This document shows, piece after piece, positions 26,654 to 35,706 of a DNA stretch of 64,000 bases. Below the pieces are notes generated by a model that was not told the DNA's origin, did no database searches, and saw nothing but the letters and a program-made list of their open reading frames with translations. Location: assembly GCA_014804755.1 (NCBI GenBank), contig JAAUZE010000014.1, positions 1-64,000 on the forward strand. The letters run 5' to 3'. The stretch comes from Lachnospiraceae bacterium. GTDB lineage: Bacteria; Bacillota; Clostridia; Lachnospirales; Lachnospiraceae. The translations under genes and the position numbers were made by a program. How positions within the stretch are numbered: position 1 is the first letter of the stretch; each line of letters starts with the position of its first letter.

Positions 26654-27307
26654 GCATGCTCCTCCCGTGTTATCGAACAGGAGAAACGGGTCCGTTTTCC
26701 GCCTGTTCTATTCTTATAAAATGTGTCTGAATCTTTGGCGAAACGCCGGAATGGTTCGAATGAACCTTTTTATTGCACAGGAATCCGCTGAGACTGCGGC
26801 TGTGTTGAATCGATTCTACGCTCAATTTAACACAGGATTGTCAGGTACGCAATCGTCATTTTGCACAAATTTACAAAGAAGGGTTCCGTTGACGCTAAAC
26901 AATCTCAAGAATATGCAAACGGCTTTTCGCGTCTGCTGCAAAATGTTCTAAATCGAATAAGAAATATTAATGATACCGGCATGCCAAAAGGTATATGTTA
27001 TGATGATCTACGCCATAGATCAAACGATCATTATCGTTTATCTGTTTGCTCTAATATCTAAATAAACTCCACCTTAATGGTTCAGGCCTCCCTATTCCTG
27101 TATTTCCATTTCGCGCAATATTGTTAATCAGCAGATATTCTTAATCCGCCGCAAGAATCGGTTGACAAACGAAAGCATATTCTTTATGATAAGGACATCA
27201 GAAAATTTCTAAACCATGTGCGTTCGCACATTCAGACAGTTTCTGTCGGATTTTCTTACATGAGATTGAAATGAATAAGGCAGGAACTGGGACGAGATGA
27301 TACGCAT
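26654..27307. other. About 650 bp without an intact gene
   Basis: Contains the rpn leader and then sequence with many stops in all frames. A small AAACGA/TCGTTT dyad lies near 27018-27035. Nothing recognisable as a promoter-driven gene. The flanking Rpn gene and Rpn pseudogene suggest it is debris of repeated nuclease-family insertions. Confidence 0.4.
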
Positions 27308-28105
27308 TTGTCCGTGGTAAATGTCAGCGAGGATATGGAACTGTACGCTTCCGTCCGGCGCCGATGCCGGCACTGTGGGGAAGCATTTCGGATCGCGCAA
27401 CATTTTGACGTGGCAGTCCTGCCGGAAAACGGGAGGAAAAGCGATGCGGAAAACAGAAGACAAAACGGGACAGCCTATCAGGATGCGTCCCGGCTGCAGG
27501 TCGTAACGATTGAAAGTGCGGTCTATATCGTAATGAAAAACGATCTTGCGTTTGTGCTTGCAGGAACCTTGAATTTGTATGAGCACCAAAGTACTTATAA
27601 TCCGAACATGCCGCTGCGTTTTCTGATCTATCTGGCACAGGAGTATCAGAAACTGGTGGAGCAGGCGCAGGTGCTGATATCGAGCTGACGGTGCGGATGT
27701 TCAATATCAACCATGGTTATAATCGGGAACTGATGGGGAAGTGTCAGGTACTGAAAGAATATGCTGCGTTTGTGGAATTGTCGAGACGGTACCTGTCAGG
27801 TGGGATGGAGCCGAAGAAGGCGTTAGAGGCGGCAATCACGGACTGCATAGAACAAAATATTTTAGCGGGATTTCTGAGAAAGTACCGAGCGGAGGTGTTG
27901 GGGATGCTGTTGGAAGAATTTGATGTAAAGAAATACGAGAGAACGCTGCGGGAGGAAGGACGGGAAGAGGGAAGGGAAGAAGAGAGTGCGCGTTACAGTA
28001 CGCTGATCTGTGCTTTATGAACAGCATCGGGAGCAGGATGTTAAGCACGCGGCGGAAGATCCGGAATACCGGAAGCGTCTATACGAGGAATTTGATATAT
28101 CATAA
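27308..28105 (+). pseudogene. Degraded Rpn/PDDEXK nuclease-family gene
   Basis: Fragments of a second Rpn-like family common in Lachnospiraceae. Frame 1 to 27688: LQVVTIESAVYIVMKNDLAF, then TLNLYEHQSTYNPNMPLRF and YLAQEYQKLVEQ. Frame 2 from about 27670: ADIELTVRMFNINHGYNREL, then CIEQNILAGFLRKYRAEV and an REEGREEGREE tail, ending at 28018-28020. A third frame carries the usual C-terminus (AAEDPEYRKRLYEEFDIS) to 28105. Compared with intact members, about 50-60 codons between EYQKLVEQ and ADIELTV are missing, and there are at least two frameshifts; the N-terminus is also scrambled. Confidence 0.75.
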
Positions 28106-28136
28106 ATAAAATCTCATAAAAGGGTCGGAGAAAGCA

Positions 28137-28463
28137 TCATCCCCGATGATTAATGTCTTTCATAAACGCGATCATACGGGCAAGCTGCTCTTTGCTCATA
28201 CGATTCATTTCGGATACGGCAGCAGCTATCTCAAACGGAAACGGCTCTCCCATATTAAAGAATTCCTGCGGCGTGATATGAAAATAGTCGCAGATGTCGA
28301 AAAACGTACTCATACTTGGAAGCGTTTTTTCATTTTCAATTTTGTTAATATAGCTTTCGCTAAGACCGAGTGAAAGGCTCATATCACGAGCGGATACATC
28401 TTTATTCATTCGAAGCCGCGTGAGGCGGCTGCAAAATTCTTTTCTGTAAGTATGGTTGTTCAT
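28137..28463 (-). CDS. XRE-family helix-turn-helix regulator
   Basis: 108-aa DNA-binding protein. Residues ~10-65 form a Cro/CI-type HTH: LTRLRMNKDVSARDMSLSLG, LSESYINKIENEKTLPS, FFDICDYFHITPQEFF. The short C-terminal helix region (MSKEQLARMIAFMKDI) is typical of small regulators in Clostridia. AAGGA lies upstream of the ATG. It is isolated between two remnants, so its target is unclear; it may have belonged to a mobile element. Confidence 0.85.
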   Translation of the reverse strand: MNNHTYRKEFCSRLTRLRMNKDVSARDMSLSLGLSESYINKIENEKTLPSMSTFFDICDYFHITPQEFFNMGEPFPFEIAAAVSEMNRMSKEQLARMIAFMKDINHRG

Positions 28464-28727
28464 ATAGTGATCTGTCCTTACCCTTATCTTGATTTTTGTA
28501 TAGAATATAAATCTCTGCCTTCTCTATTATTATAGGATATACAGACCTTGAATCTGGATACATGAATACTGCATTTTAATTATAATGTATATAAATAGTA
28601 TGCAGGTGCCTGAAATTTTGGATAAGTGATACCCACTTCTCCTAATACAGTACCACTTTTGAATTGCGTCATAGCTTTCTTGATTACCCCTCAGTTCTAT
28701 GATAGCGCGGAAAATGCATATCGCTAA

Positions 28728-28770
28728 TTCGGAATAACTATACTGTTAATTTCGGAATAGGTGTACCGTT
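28728..28770 (+). repeat. Imperfect 20-bp direct repeat, period 23
   Basis: TTCGGAATA occurs at 28728 and 28751, followed each time by a similar CTATACTGTT / GTGTACCGTT. The repeat lies directly before the truncated regulator-like ORF. It may be an operator pair or the end of an insertion element. Confidence 0.4.
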
Positions 28771-29066
28771 CAACCGAAATTTGCAATCTGGCAGTGCAGT
28801 CTTCATCCACTTATATCAGGGGGAATAATAAAGCGCCCGAAATCGGTCTTTTGGAGAAGCTCCTGGATGCGATGTTTTTAGATGAGTCGGCGGTGGAATT
28901 GCGAAATTATCTGTATGATCCGGCTGCTGAGGAACGCAAAGAGGTAGCGGGCGATATTGCTGAATATATCAGGAAGCAGGAAAAGCTTAGGACTGTGATC
29001 AAACTGGCAAAGAAGAAGGATGAAAGCGGAGAGATTTGGAAAGAATGTATAAAAATGCTGCAATAA
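28761..29066 (+). pseudogene. Truncated XRE-type regulator remnant
   Basis: The frame from the GTG at 28761 ends in a segment resembling the C-terminal half of ~100-aa regulators of Clostridia: APEIGLLEKLLDAMFLDE, then AGDIAEYIRKQEKLRTVIKL and ESGEIWKECIKML. The N-terminal HTH helices expected before it are missing or frameshifted (RSTEICNLAVQSSSTYIRG is only a partial match). No SD was seen. I treat it as a broken gene, though a small protein cannot be excluded. Confidence 0.5.
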
Positions 29067-29370
29067 GCGGTTTACAAGATATTGATGTGTTCGCGGAGAA
29101 CCCCGACAAAACCTAGCGATTGAAAGAAATCGCACCACATGATAAAATGTGATTGCCGATAGCATAGGCTGGCAGCGAATAGATGGGTGCGGAAAGCGCA
29201 TGATATTTTCAAACGTGTTGTCAATAAATCACATCGGTGGAAGATTTGCCGCAGAGACGGCGGGAAGGATAAGTTCTCTATTACGCGGTTCGCGCAAAGA
29301 ATCAGAATGGGAAACAGCCGCCGGAACCATTGAGGATGGGGAAATTAACTTTCAAAAATTAATAATTGCA
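29067..29370. other. Gene-free stretch with several small dyads
   Basis: Short hairpins follow each other: GTTC/GAAC near 29087-29099, GCGATT/AATCGC at 29116-29133, CACAT/ATGTG at 29136-29151, GCCG/CGGC near 29250. A 76-codon frame (29149-29379) has no SD. The density of small stems suggests a structured RNA or the remains of a palindrome-associated element, but no RNA family was recognised. Confidence 0.35.
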
Positions 29371-29419
29371 AATAGATAGTAAGGACCACCAGCTTAGCCG
29401 GTGGTCCTTACTATCTATT
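29371..29419. terminator. Perfect 20-bp dyad, probable bidirectional terminator or palindromic element end
   Basis: Arms 29371-29390 and 29400-29419 are exactly complementary over 20 bp with a 9-nt loop (AGCTTAGCC). The arms end in AT-rich sequence with short T runs on both sides. It separates the decay zone from the secretion locus. Stem length is greater than a normal terminator, so an IS200/IS605-type palindromic end is an alternative. Confidence 0.65.
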
Positions 29420-29697
29420 TGGACACTTCAGTTTTACTCTTTTGCCCACGTGCACAAATCAAATGATATTTTCAAAGGTTCGGAAAGACACCAAATATAA
29501 GACACAAATTATCTGTTTATGAGCAAACAAAGAATACAAATCACAAAATGTAATATTTTAATGACGAAAGACATGAAAGTAATATAATAATGTCGAATTA
29601 AAAAAATAATGCAAAGAAGATACAGGAACCGCTGTGTCATATAGGTCATGCTTATAAGATTACTTACGTTGGAATAGCAACAAACAGGACAGAAGAG
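29420..29697 (+). promoter_or_regulatory. Upstream region of the secretion locus, possible promoter
   Basis: AT-rich leader. A perfect TATAAT lies at 29583-29588, but the hexamer 17 nt upstream (around 29560-29565) is a poor -35, so activation by a regulator is likely if it is the promoter. No gene is seen in this stretch. Confidence 0.35.
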
Positions 29698-30375
29698 ATG
29701 CGTGTAACGATACTGGACAGTGATAAACGGAATATAAAGAACCTGTCGGATTTTATAAGAGAAAAATATCCTAAATGGATAGTAAATGCTTATCCTACGA
29801 CCTTCGAGCTTGCCACAGCAGTATATGACAAATTCAAGGGCGATGTTGAGCTTGTCATGGTGCATGTGGATGCAGATAGCAGTATTGAGCTGGCAAGGGA
29901 CTTGCAGGAACAATTTCCGCAAATCAGAGTCATATTCTATTCGGAGACGACGGAATGCGCGGAGAAAATCTTTATGGCAGTGCCAACCTTCTTTTTGCAT
30001 CTTCCGTTTCATGAAGAGAATATAGCGATAGCGCTTGAGAGGGTGCGGGTGAAATGTGAGGAGAGTCTGGGAAAGACATTTACGATACACTCGCATGGGA
30101 GAAAGCAGAAGATTCGATTCTCTGCGATCAGGTATATGGAGAGCCTTGGCAGAAAGATGCTTCTGTATACGGATGACGGCTCTTTTGAGACTTACATGAC
30201 GGTGCGGGAGGCAATCAGCAAGCTGCCGCCGCAGTTTATACAATGCCATCGCAGTTACATTATCAATTCAGACAAAATAGAAAAGTACAGTACGGATGGG
30301 GTGCTGCTCGTCGGTATGATGCATGTTCCCATTTCCAGATCATTTCAAAAGAAACTGAGGAAAATTTTAAGCTGA
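29698..30375 (+). CDS. LytTR-family response regulator with degenerate receiver
   Basis: 225 aa. Residues 1-115 resemble a CheY-like receiver (LDSDKR with D7/D9), but the phosphoacceptor position aligns with His56 (ELVMVHV) and the KPF lysine is replaced (FLHLPF), so normal phosphorylation is unlikely. Residues ~125-225 are a LytTR DNA-binding domain (FTIHSHGRKQKIRFSAIRYM, ECHRSYIIN-like QCHRSYIINSDKIEKY). No histidine kinase is next to it. Its first visible target is the direct-repeat site at 35263-35292 before the WXG100 gene. It begins the secretion operon, 34 nt before essC. Confidence 0.85.
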   Translation: MRVTILDSDKRNIKNLSDFIREKYPKWIVNAYPTTFELATAVYDKFKGDVELVMVHVDADSSIELARDLQEQFPQIRVIFYSETTECAEKIFMAVPTFFLHLPFHEENIAIALERVRVKCEESLGKTFTIHSHGRKQKIRFSAIRYMESLGRKMLLYTDDGSFETYMTVREAISKLPPQFIQCHRSYIINSDKIEKYSTDGVLLVGMMHVPISRSFQKKLRKILS

Positions 30376-30409
30376 CAGGGTCAGCATGATATTACAAAGG
30401 AGAAGAGAC

Positions 30410-33400
30410 ATGTTAGTGACTTTGATCGGCGAACAGAAGATATTCAGCATTCACCTTCCGGAAAAGGCGGCAGGGAAACATTGGATATTGGATGATGAAA
30501 AATCCATGACAAACAACAGAGTCCTTGCGATAGAGGCTGATGATGCAAGGGACGGATGGGTTGTAAAATCGGATAGACACTTAAAGCTTTATGGCGAAGA
30601 CGGGAAGCCAATCAAGAGAATCGAACTGGAAGAAGGGAAGTTGTATCCGCTGTCCCTGAGCCGGGATGCGCAGACCGCATATCTGCTCACAGAACCCTTT
30701 ACCGAGGACCGGGGGATTTATAAAAAATATGTGATCACGCAGAATGTGACATTGAGTATAGGAAGAAAAAACGATAACCATATTGTGATTTCTTCACTTT
30801 ATGTTACGTCTCATCATGCAACATTATCTTATGTCAACGGAACATGGATATTATGTGACAAAGACTCCACAAATGGAACTTATGTCAACAAACATCGGAT
30901 TACGGGTCAGGTTGAATTGAATGTCGGTGACACGGTATTCATTTTAGGGTTCAAGTTTGTGATAGGCAGCAATTTTATCTCAATGAATAATCCCGATCAA
31001 AAAGTCCGGATCAACACGGATGCTCTTTCGGAATTTCGTAAGAACGAGTATATGGATGACGAGATTTTGGATTTGGAGGCTCCTTCCTGTTATTACAGAT
31101 CCCCCAGGTTCGTGCGGGAGATCACGCCGCTTGAACTCCAAGTAGATTCGCCCACGAGGAGGGAAGACAGGGAAAATGCGCCGCTGCTGCTGACGCTCGG
31201 ACCTTCGCTCGTCATGGGTGTTGCGTCCTTCTCCGTAGGTATCCTTTCTATTGTAAATGCTTCGAGGAGCGGTGGAAATATGCTGAATTCCGTTCCGACC
31301 ATGATCACGTCCATATCCATGCTTCTTGGAATGATCTTATTTCCGGTGATCATGCGCAGGCGTGAAAAAAAGCACAACAGGGAGAAGGAAGCGGAGAGAA
31401 ATGCGAAATACCTGAAATATCTGAATAATCTCCGAAGAGAGATCCGAACGAATATAATGTTACAGAAAGAGGTGCTAAACGAGAATAATCCCCCCATTAC
31501 GGAATTGACTGCCCAGAATGATTTCTGGGAGAGAAGACTGTGGGGGAAGACACCCGTTCAAGACGATTTCCTGTATTTGCGTTTTGGCTCGGGGAATATG
31601 CCGATGTATGCGGATATTAAATTTCCGGATGACAGGTTTTCGATCGATGAGGATACCTTGCGCGACAGTCTTTTGGCATTTCAGAGAGAAGAAAGACTTC
31701 TCATGAACGTACCGATAGGGGTATCGCTTTTAAAAAGCAGAGTGCTGGGCATTGTAGGAGACAGGGACGGAGTGTACAATCTTCTGACTAACGTATTGAT
31801 GCAGCTTATGCTGCTTCACAGCTATGACGAGGTTAAGCTGATCTGCATGTATGAAAAGCGCGATGAGAAATATTTGTCCTTTGTCAGATATGCGCAGCAT
31901 GTTTGGGATAATGAGGGAAAAAGAAGGTTTTTGGCACTTACCGAGGACAATCTGCGTGAACTTTCTGTAGAAGTTGGCAAGATCATAGCGGAGAGAAAAG
32001 GGAAAACGGCTGCGGGAGAACAGAAGGAAGTGCTGCCCCACTATATCATCATATCTGCAAGCAGAGAGTTATCCAACAAGTGCGCTTTTATCACAGATAT
32101 GCTGCAGAGCGAGAAACTGAAGGGCTTCAGCATGATATGTGCGTATGATGAAATGAAGAGCCTGCCAAAGGAATGCGGTGTTGTGGTACAGGTAGGCGGA
32201 AGTCAGGGAATTATATATGACATTGAACACAGCAGCAGCGTCAATGTGAATTTTGTGCAGGATACCATTCCCTCAGGATATGCGCAGCAGATGATACGGA
32301 ATATGTCGGACAGGCAGTTGGATTTAAATCAGGGCAGATATGCCCTGCCTGAAATGATCACGTTCCTGGATCTGTTCGGGGTAGGAAGGTGTGAACATCT
32401 GAATATATCCCAAAGATGGAAAAATAATGATCCGGTAAAGACCTTGCAGACACCGATCGGCGTGAATACCAACGGTGAAGTCTTTTACTTGGATCTGCAT
32501 GAGAAATTTCACGGTCCCCATGGCTTGGTGGCAGGCATGACGGGGTCCGGTAAATCGGAGTTCATCATTACCTACGTATTGTCAATGGCGGTAAACTATC
32601 ACCCTGATGAGGTGGCGTTTGTTCTGATCGATTATAAAGGCGGCGGTCTTACGGGCGCTTTTGAGAATGGGCATTACAGACTTCCACATTTGGCCGGCAC
32701 GATTACTAATCTTGACGGAGAGGTAATCATGCGCTCAATCCTTTCGATCAAGAGTGAACTCCAGAGGAGGCAGGAGATTTTTAACCAGGCCAGGGACATT
32801 GCAAATGAAGGAACGATGGATATCTATAAGTACCAGAAGATGTATCGGGACGGACAGGTGGACAAACCGCTGCCTCACTTGTTTATTATTTCGGATGAGT
32901 TCGCCCAGTTAAAAAATCAGCAGTCAGAGTTCCTGGATCAGTTGATATCCACGGCGAGAATCGGGCGAAGCCTCGGCGTGCATCTGATTCTTGCGACACA
33001 GAAGCCAAGCGGTGTGGTGAGTGAACAGATTTGGGCGAATTCAAAGTGCAAAATCTGTCTGAAGGTACAGGATAGAGCGGACAGTAACGATATGCTCAAA
33101 CGCCCTGATGCTGCAGAGCTTTCCGAAACGGGGCGGTTTTATCTTCAGGTTGGCTATAATGAGCTCTTTGAACTGGGACAGTCAGCGTGGACAGGGGCCG
33201 CATATCCGGATACGGACAAGTCGGGACAGGAGCCGGATGCCTGTATCGACGTCTTGGATGAGCTGGGTAATGTCGTTGACAGGCTTAAGAGCCGGAGGCC
33301 TGCGCCGGTACAGGATCACGGCAAGCAGATCGTCAGGATCGTGAAGTATCTAGAACAGCTGGCAAAAAATGAAAACATATGCGAACAGCAATTGTGGATG

Positions 33401-35014
33401 CCGGAGATACCTGCGGACATCAGAGTGGATGAACTGATGAAAAAATATTCCTACATAGCAGCGGATCAAAGCGGTTTAAGAGCAGTAATCGGCGAGCTGG
33501 ATGATCCGTACCGTCAGGATCAGCAACTTCTTGACGTGAACTTTGCGGAGACCGGAAATGTGCTTATTTACGGGGCGGCAGGTACGGGTAAGGAAATGAT
33601 GCTTCATGCCATACTGTATTCCTTATGTAAAGAGTATACGCCGGAAAAATTCAATGCCTATATTATGGATTTTGGCGCTGAAACAATGAGAATGTATGAG
33701 GGCGTACCGCACATCGGCAGTGTCATGATAGACGGGGAGGGGGAAAAGATCCATAGCTTTATCAATATGATCGGCAAAGAGGTGAAGCATCGCAAGAAGC
33801 TGTTCGCAGAATTTGGCGGCGATATAGGCAGATATAATGCCTCTGGGAAGGGCGGAGTTCCTTATATTTTGGTTTTTGTAAACAACTACGCCCATTTTTA
33901 TGAAAGCTATGAGAAGTATGAAGAGATTATGATTTCGCACACAAGAGAATGCCCCAAATACGGTATCTATTATATTTTTACGGTACCGAATGCGACCGCG
34001 GTGCGATACCGTATGCAGCAGAGCTTTCGCCAGATATATGTTTTGCAGATGAATGATAAAGCGGATTATACGACCCTGTTGGGAAGCGGGGTAGGAGTTA
34101 CACCGCCGGCAATAAAGGGAAGGGGAATCATAAAGACGGATGAGACCTATGTATTTCAAACGGCGCGCATCATCGGGGAGAGTGAGAAGCTGTTTGATTT
34201 TATCAGGCAGTTTGCGGCGGCTTTGACGCAGGATGCAGGGGGAAGTAAGGCCAAGCAGGTCTGCGCGGTGCCGGAGTTTGTCTCGGGGCTGGACGCTGCA
34301 AAAGAGATGAGTTCTCTGGAACAGATGCCTTTGGGCGTAAGCTATTCGACGTATCGCTATGTAAAAATGAACGCGGTTGAAAAAAATATCCTGTTGGCAA
34401 TCGCGGAAGACGGGCAGGACGCCTTGAATTATGCGGGAGGTATGATTGAGATGATATCGGCCGCTGTGGACATACGAACGATCGTATTCAACGGGGGAAG
34501 AGAACTCGATGACCTTTTGGGTGCTGCATATGAACGGGTGGACGGAGACTACGAAGGCAGGATCACAGAGGTTTTCAATACATATTTACTTAGAAAAAAT
34601 CATTACAAGGAGACGAACGGAAGGCCGACAGTGGATATGACCCCGATGCTGGTGGTGTTCAATGGATATGATACGATCCATATGTCTCTGTCCAGGGAGG
34701 GGCAGGAGGAGCTTGACCGGATTCTGGACGAGGCGGAAGGCTTTTGCAATATGTATTTTGTCGTATGCGACAGCTGCAGAGCGGTCAATCAATATTATAT
34801 GCAAGATTGGTACCGTAACAGATGTAACGGCGAGGGAGTCTGGATCGGATCCGGGATAGAAAAACAGTACCGTCTGAATGTAGATGAGAAGACACAGGAA
34901 CTAGGCGGAAAAATCAGTACAAGGACAGGCTTTTATGTGGCTGGCGGACGCGCAGAGATGATACGGATTGTATTGCCATCCCGGTTAGCTGAGGAGGTAG
35001 ATGATGAGAAATAA
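30410..35014 (+). CDS. essC: EssC/YukBA-type FtsK-SpoIIIE ATPase of a type VII secretion system
   Basis: 1534-aa membrane motor of WXG100 secretion. Order: a degenerate N-terminal FHA-like domain (1-110), a canonical FHA domain (about 112-185; SIGRKNDNHIVIS, TSHHATL, DSTNGTYVN), two membrane helices (about 258-280, 290-312), and FtsK domains. D1 has Walker A GMTGSGKSEF (~709-717) and Walker B LFIISDEFAQ (~824). D2 has GAAGTGKEMM (~1054). D3 (after ~1310) lacks a normal Walker A. Start at 30410 because AAAGGAG lies 7 nt upstream. Length and domain order match EssC. Its intact FHA domain could read phosphothreonines made by the kinase at 42875. Confidence 0.95.
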   Translation: MLVTLIGEQKIFSIHLPEKAAGKHWILDDEKSMTNNRVLAIEADDARDGWVVKSDRHLKLYGEDGKPIKRIELEEGKLYPLSLSRDAQTAYLLTEPFTEDRGIYKKYVITQNVTLSIGRKNDNHIVISSLYVTSHHATLSYVNGTWILCDKDSTNGTYVNKHRITGQVELNVGDTVFILGFKFVIGSNFISMNNPDQKVRINTDALSEFRKNEYMDDEILDLEAPSCYYRSPRFVREITPLELQVDSPTRREDRENAPLLLTLGPSLVMGVASFSVGILSIVNASRSGGNMLNSVPTMITSISMLLGMILFPVIMRRREKKHNREKEAERNAKYLKYLNNLRREIRTNIMLQKEVLNENNPPITELTAQNDFWERRLWGKTPVQDDFLYLRFGSGNMPMYADIKFPDDRFSIDEDTLRDSLLAFQREERLLMNVPIGVSLLKSRVLGIVGDRDGVYNLLTNVLMQLMLLHSYDEVKLICMYEKRDEKYLSFVRYAQHVWDNEGKRRFLALTEDNLRELSVEVGKIIAERKGKTAAGEQKEVLPHYIIISASRELSNKCAFITDMLQSEKLKGFSMICAYDEMKSLPKECGVVVQVGGSQGIIYDIEHSSSVNVNFVQDTIPSGYAQQMIRNMSDRQLDLNQGRYALPEMITFLDLFGVGRCEHLNISQRWKNNDPVKTLQTPIGVNTNGEVFYLDLHEKFHGPHGLVAGMTGSGKSEFIITYVLSMAVNYHPDEVAFVLIDYKGGGLTGAFENGHYRLPHLAGTITNLDGEVIMRSILSIKSELQRRQEIFNQARDIANEGTMDIYKYQKMYRDGQVDKPLPHLFIISDEFAQLKNQQSEFLDQLISTARIGRSLGVHLILATQKPSGVVSEQIWANSKCKICLKVQDRADSNDMLKRPDAAELSETGRFYLQVGYNELFELGQSAWTGAAYPDTDKSGQEPDACIDVLDELGNVVDRLKSRRPAPVQDHGKQIVRIVKYLEQLAKNENICEQQLWMPEIPADIRVDELMKKYSYIAADQSGLRAVIGELDDPYRQDQQLLDVNFAETGNVLIYGAAGTGKEMMLHAILYSLCKEYTPEKFNAYIMDFGAETMRMYEGVPHIGSVMIDGEGEKIHSFINMIGKEVKHRKKLFAEFGGDIGRYNASGKGGVPYILVFVNNYAHFYESYEKYEEIMISHTRECPKYGIYYIFTVPNATAVRYRMQQSFRQIYVLQMNDKADYTTLLGSGVGVTPPAIKGRGIIKTDETYVFQTARIIGESEKLFDFIRQFAAALTQDAGGSKAKQVCAVPEFVSGLDAAKEMSSLEQMPLGVSYSTYRYVKMNAVEKNILLAIAEDGQDALNYAGGMIEMISAAVDIRTIVFNGGRELDDLLGAAYERVDGDYEGRITEVFNTYLLRKNHYKETNGRPTVDMTPMLVVFNGYDTIHMSLSREGQEELDRILDEAEGFCNMYFVVCDSCRAVNQYYMQDWYRNRCNGEGVWIGSGIEKQYRLNVDEKTQELGGKISTRTGFYVAGGRAEMIRIVLPSRLAEEVDDEK

Positions 35015-35255
35015 AATTTTGCTGGAGATTTATCTGCCGGCAGCGGAGAGGAGTTTTGAGGTCAGAATCCCACTGCAGCTCAAGGTAGCGCAGGCGACCG
35101 TCATGCTTGTGGAGTTTTTAAAGAAGCGGGAAGGGGAGTATGTTCCCACAGAGGAATGCGTCCTATGGGACTTGGAAGGAGGCAGAGGACTGGATCCGAA
35201 TGCATTTGTTGCGCATGCAGGACTTCATAACGGCGCAAAGGTCATGCTTATATGA
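35004..35255 (+). CDS. esaB: EsaB/YukD-like ubiquitin-fold protein
   Basis: 83 aa. A beta-grasp pattern is visible: ILLEIYLPAAERSFEVRIPL (two strands), a helix VAQATVMLVEFLKKR, then LHNGAKVMLI at the end, like YukD/EsaB of Firmicutes T7SS. The start codon lies in the end of essC; GAGGAGG fits 35004 better than 35001. In T7SS loci EsaB is a cytosolic accessory factor. The assignment rests on fold pattern and position. Confidence 0.75.
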   Translation: MRNKILLEIYLPAAERSFEVRIPLQLKVAQATVMLVEFLKKREGEYVPTEECVLWDLEGGRGLDPNAFVAHAGLHNGAKVMLI

Positions 35256-35262
35256 CGACAGT

Positions 35263-35292
35263 TTGTTACATAAAAACAGCAGATTGTTACAT
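35263..35292 (+). promoter_or_regulatory. Direct repeat TTGTTACAT, probable LytTR operator
   Basis: The 9-mer TTGTTACAT occurs at 35263-35271 and 35284-35292, 21 bp apart start to start, i.e. two helical turns. LytTR regulators bind 9-bp repeats with about 12-bp spacing, exactly this layout. A TATTAT -10 candidate follows at 35320-35325 with no good -35, as expected for an activator-dependent promoter of the WXG100 gene. Confidence 0.6.
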
Positions 35293-35365
35293 CTGTAACT
35301 GATTTCTGAAAATGTTCGTTATTATATTGAAAGAAACAAGATGCTACATAAAGGAGGACGATCAA

Positions 35366-35668
35366 ATGGAAAGTATTCAGGTAACGCCGGCGAATCTGAG
35401 AAGGGCAGCCGGGGAAGTAGAAACGCTTGCAAGCAATTACAAAACGCAGTATAGCGAGCTCTTTGGACTGGTCGAGACTTTTACTACGACGGACTATAGA
35501 GGAAAGGATGCGCAGGAATTCTGCGCAAAGGTGAAGGATTTTGAGGACGACTTCATGAAGATGAAGAGTCTGATGGACGAGTATGCGCAGTTCCTGAAGA
35601 AGGCGGCTGATGACTATGAGCGGAATCAGGAGAATCTGAGCAGTCAGATTGCAGGCTTACAGAGCTAA
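35366..35668 (+). CDS. esxA: WXG100-family protein, EsxA-like
   Basis: 100-aa helical hairpin protein, the size of WXG100 substrates. Two long helices (residues ~8-42 and ~55-95) meet at a turn FTTTDYRGKDAQEF; the usual W-x-G is Y-R-G here. AAAGGAGG stands 7 nt before the ATG. It follows the LytTR-type site and its own promoter region, which suggests high, separate expression. Likely secreted through EssC, perhaps as a dimer with the next protein. Confidence 0.85.
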   Translation: MESIQVTPANLRRAAGEVETLASNYKTQYSELFGLVETFTTTDYRGKDAQEFCAKVKDFEDDFMKMKSLMDEYAQFLKKAADDYERNQENLSSQIAGLQS

Positions 35669-35706
35669 TGTCATCAACGCAAAGTGAGAAAAGGAGAGGA
35701 TAAATC

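Noticed and set aside
26544-26951. 135-codon + strand frame over the rpn start and leader
   Set aside because: Half of it is antisense to the Rpn coding region and the rest has no coding signature.
29116-29151. tRNA or known riboswitch in the stem-rich stretch
   Set aside because: No T-loop, acceptor stem or conserved riboswitch core could be found; only short unrelated stems.
29149-29379. 76-codon frame in the stem-rich stretch
   Set aside because: No SD, no family, and it runs into the long palindrome.
29509-30249. 246-codon minus-strand frame opposite the LytTR regulator
   Set aside because: Composition is that of an antisense shadow; the + strand encodes a recognisable LytTR domain.
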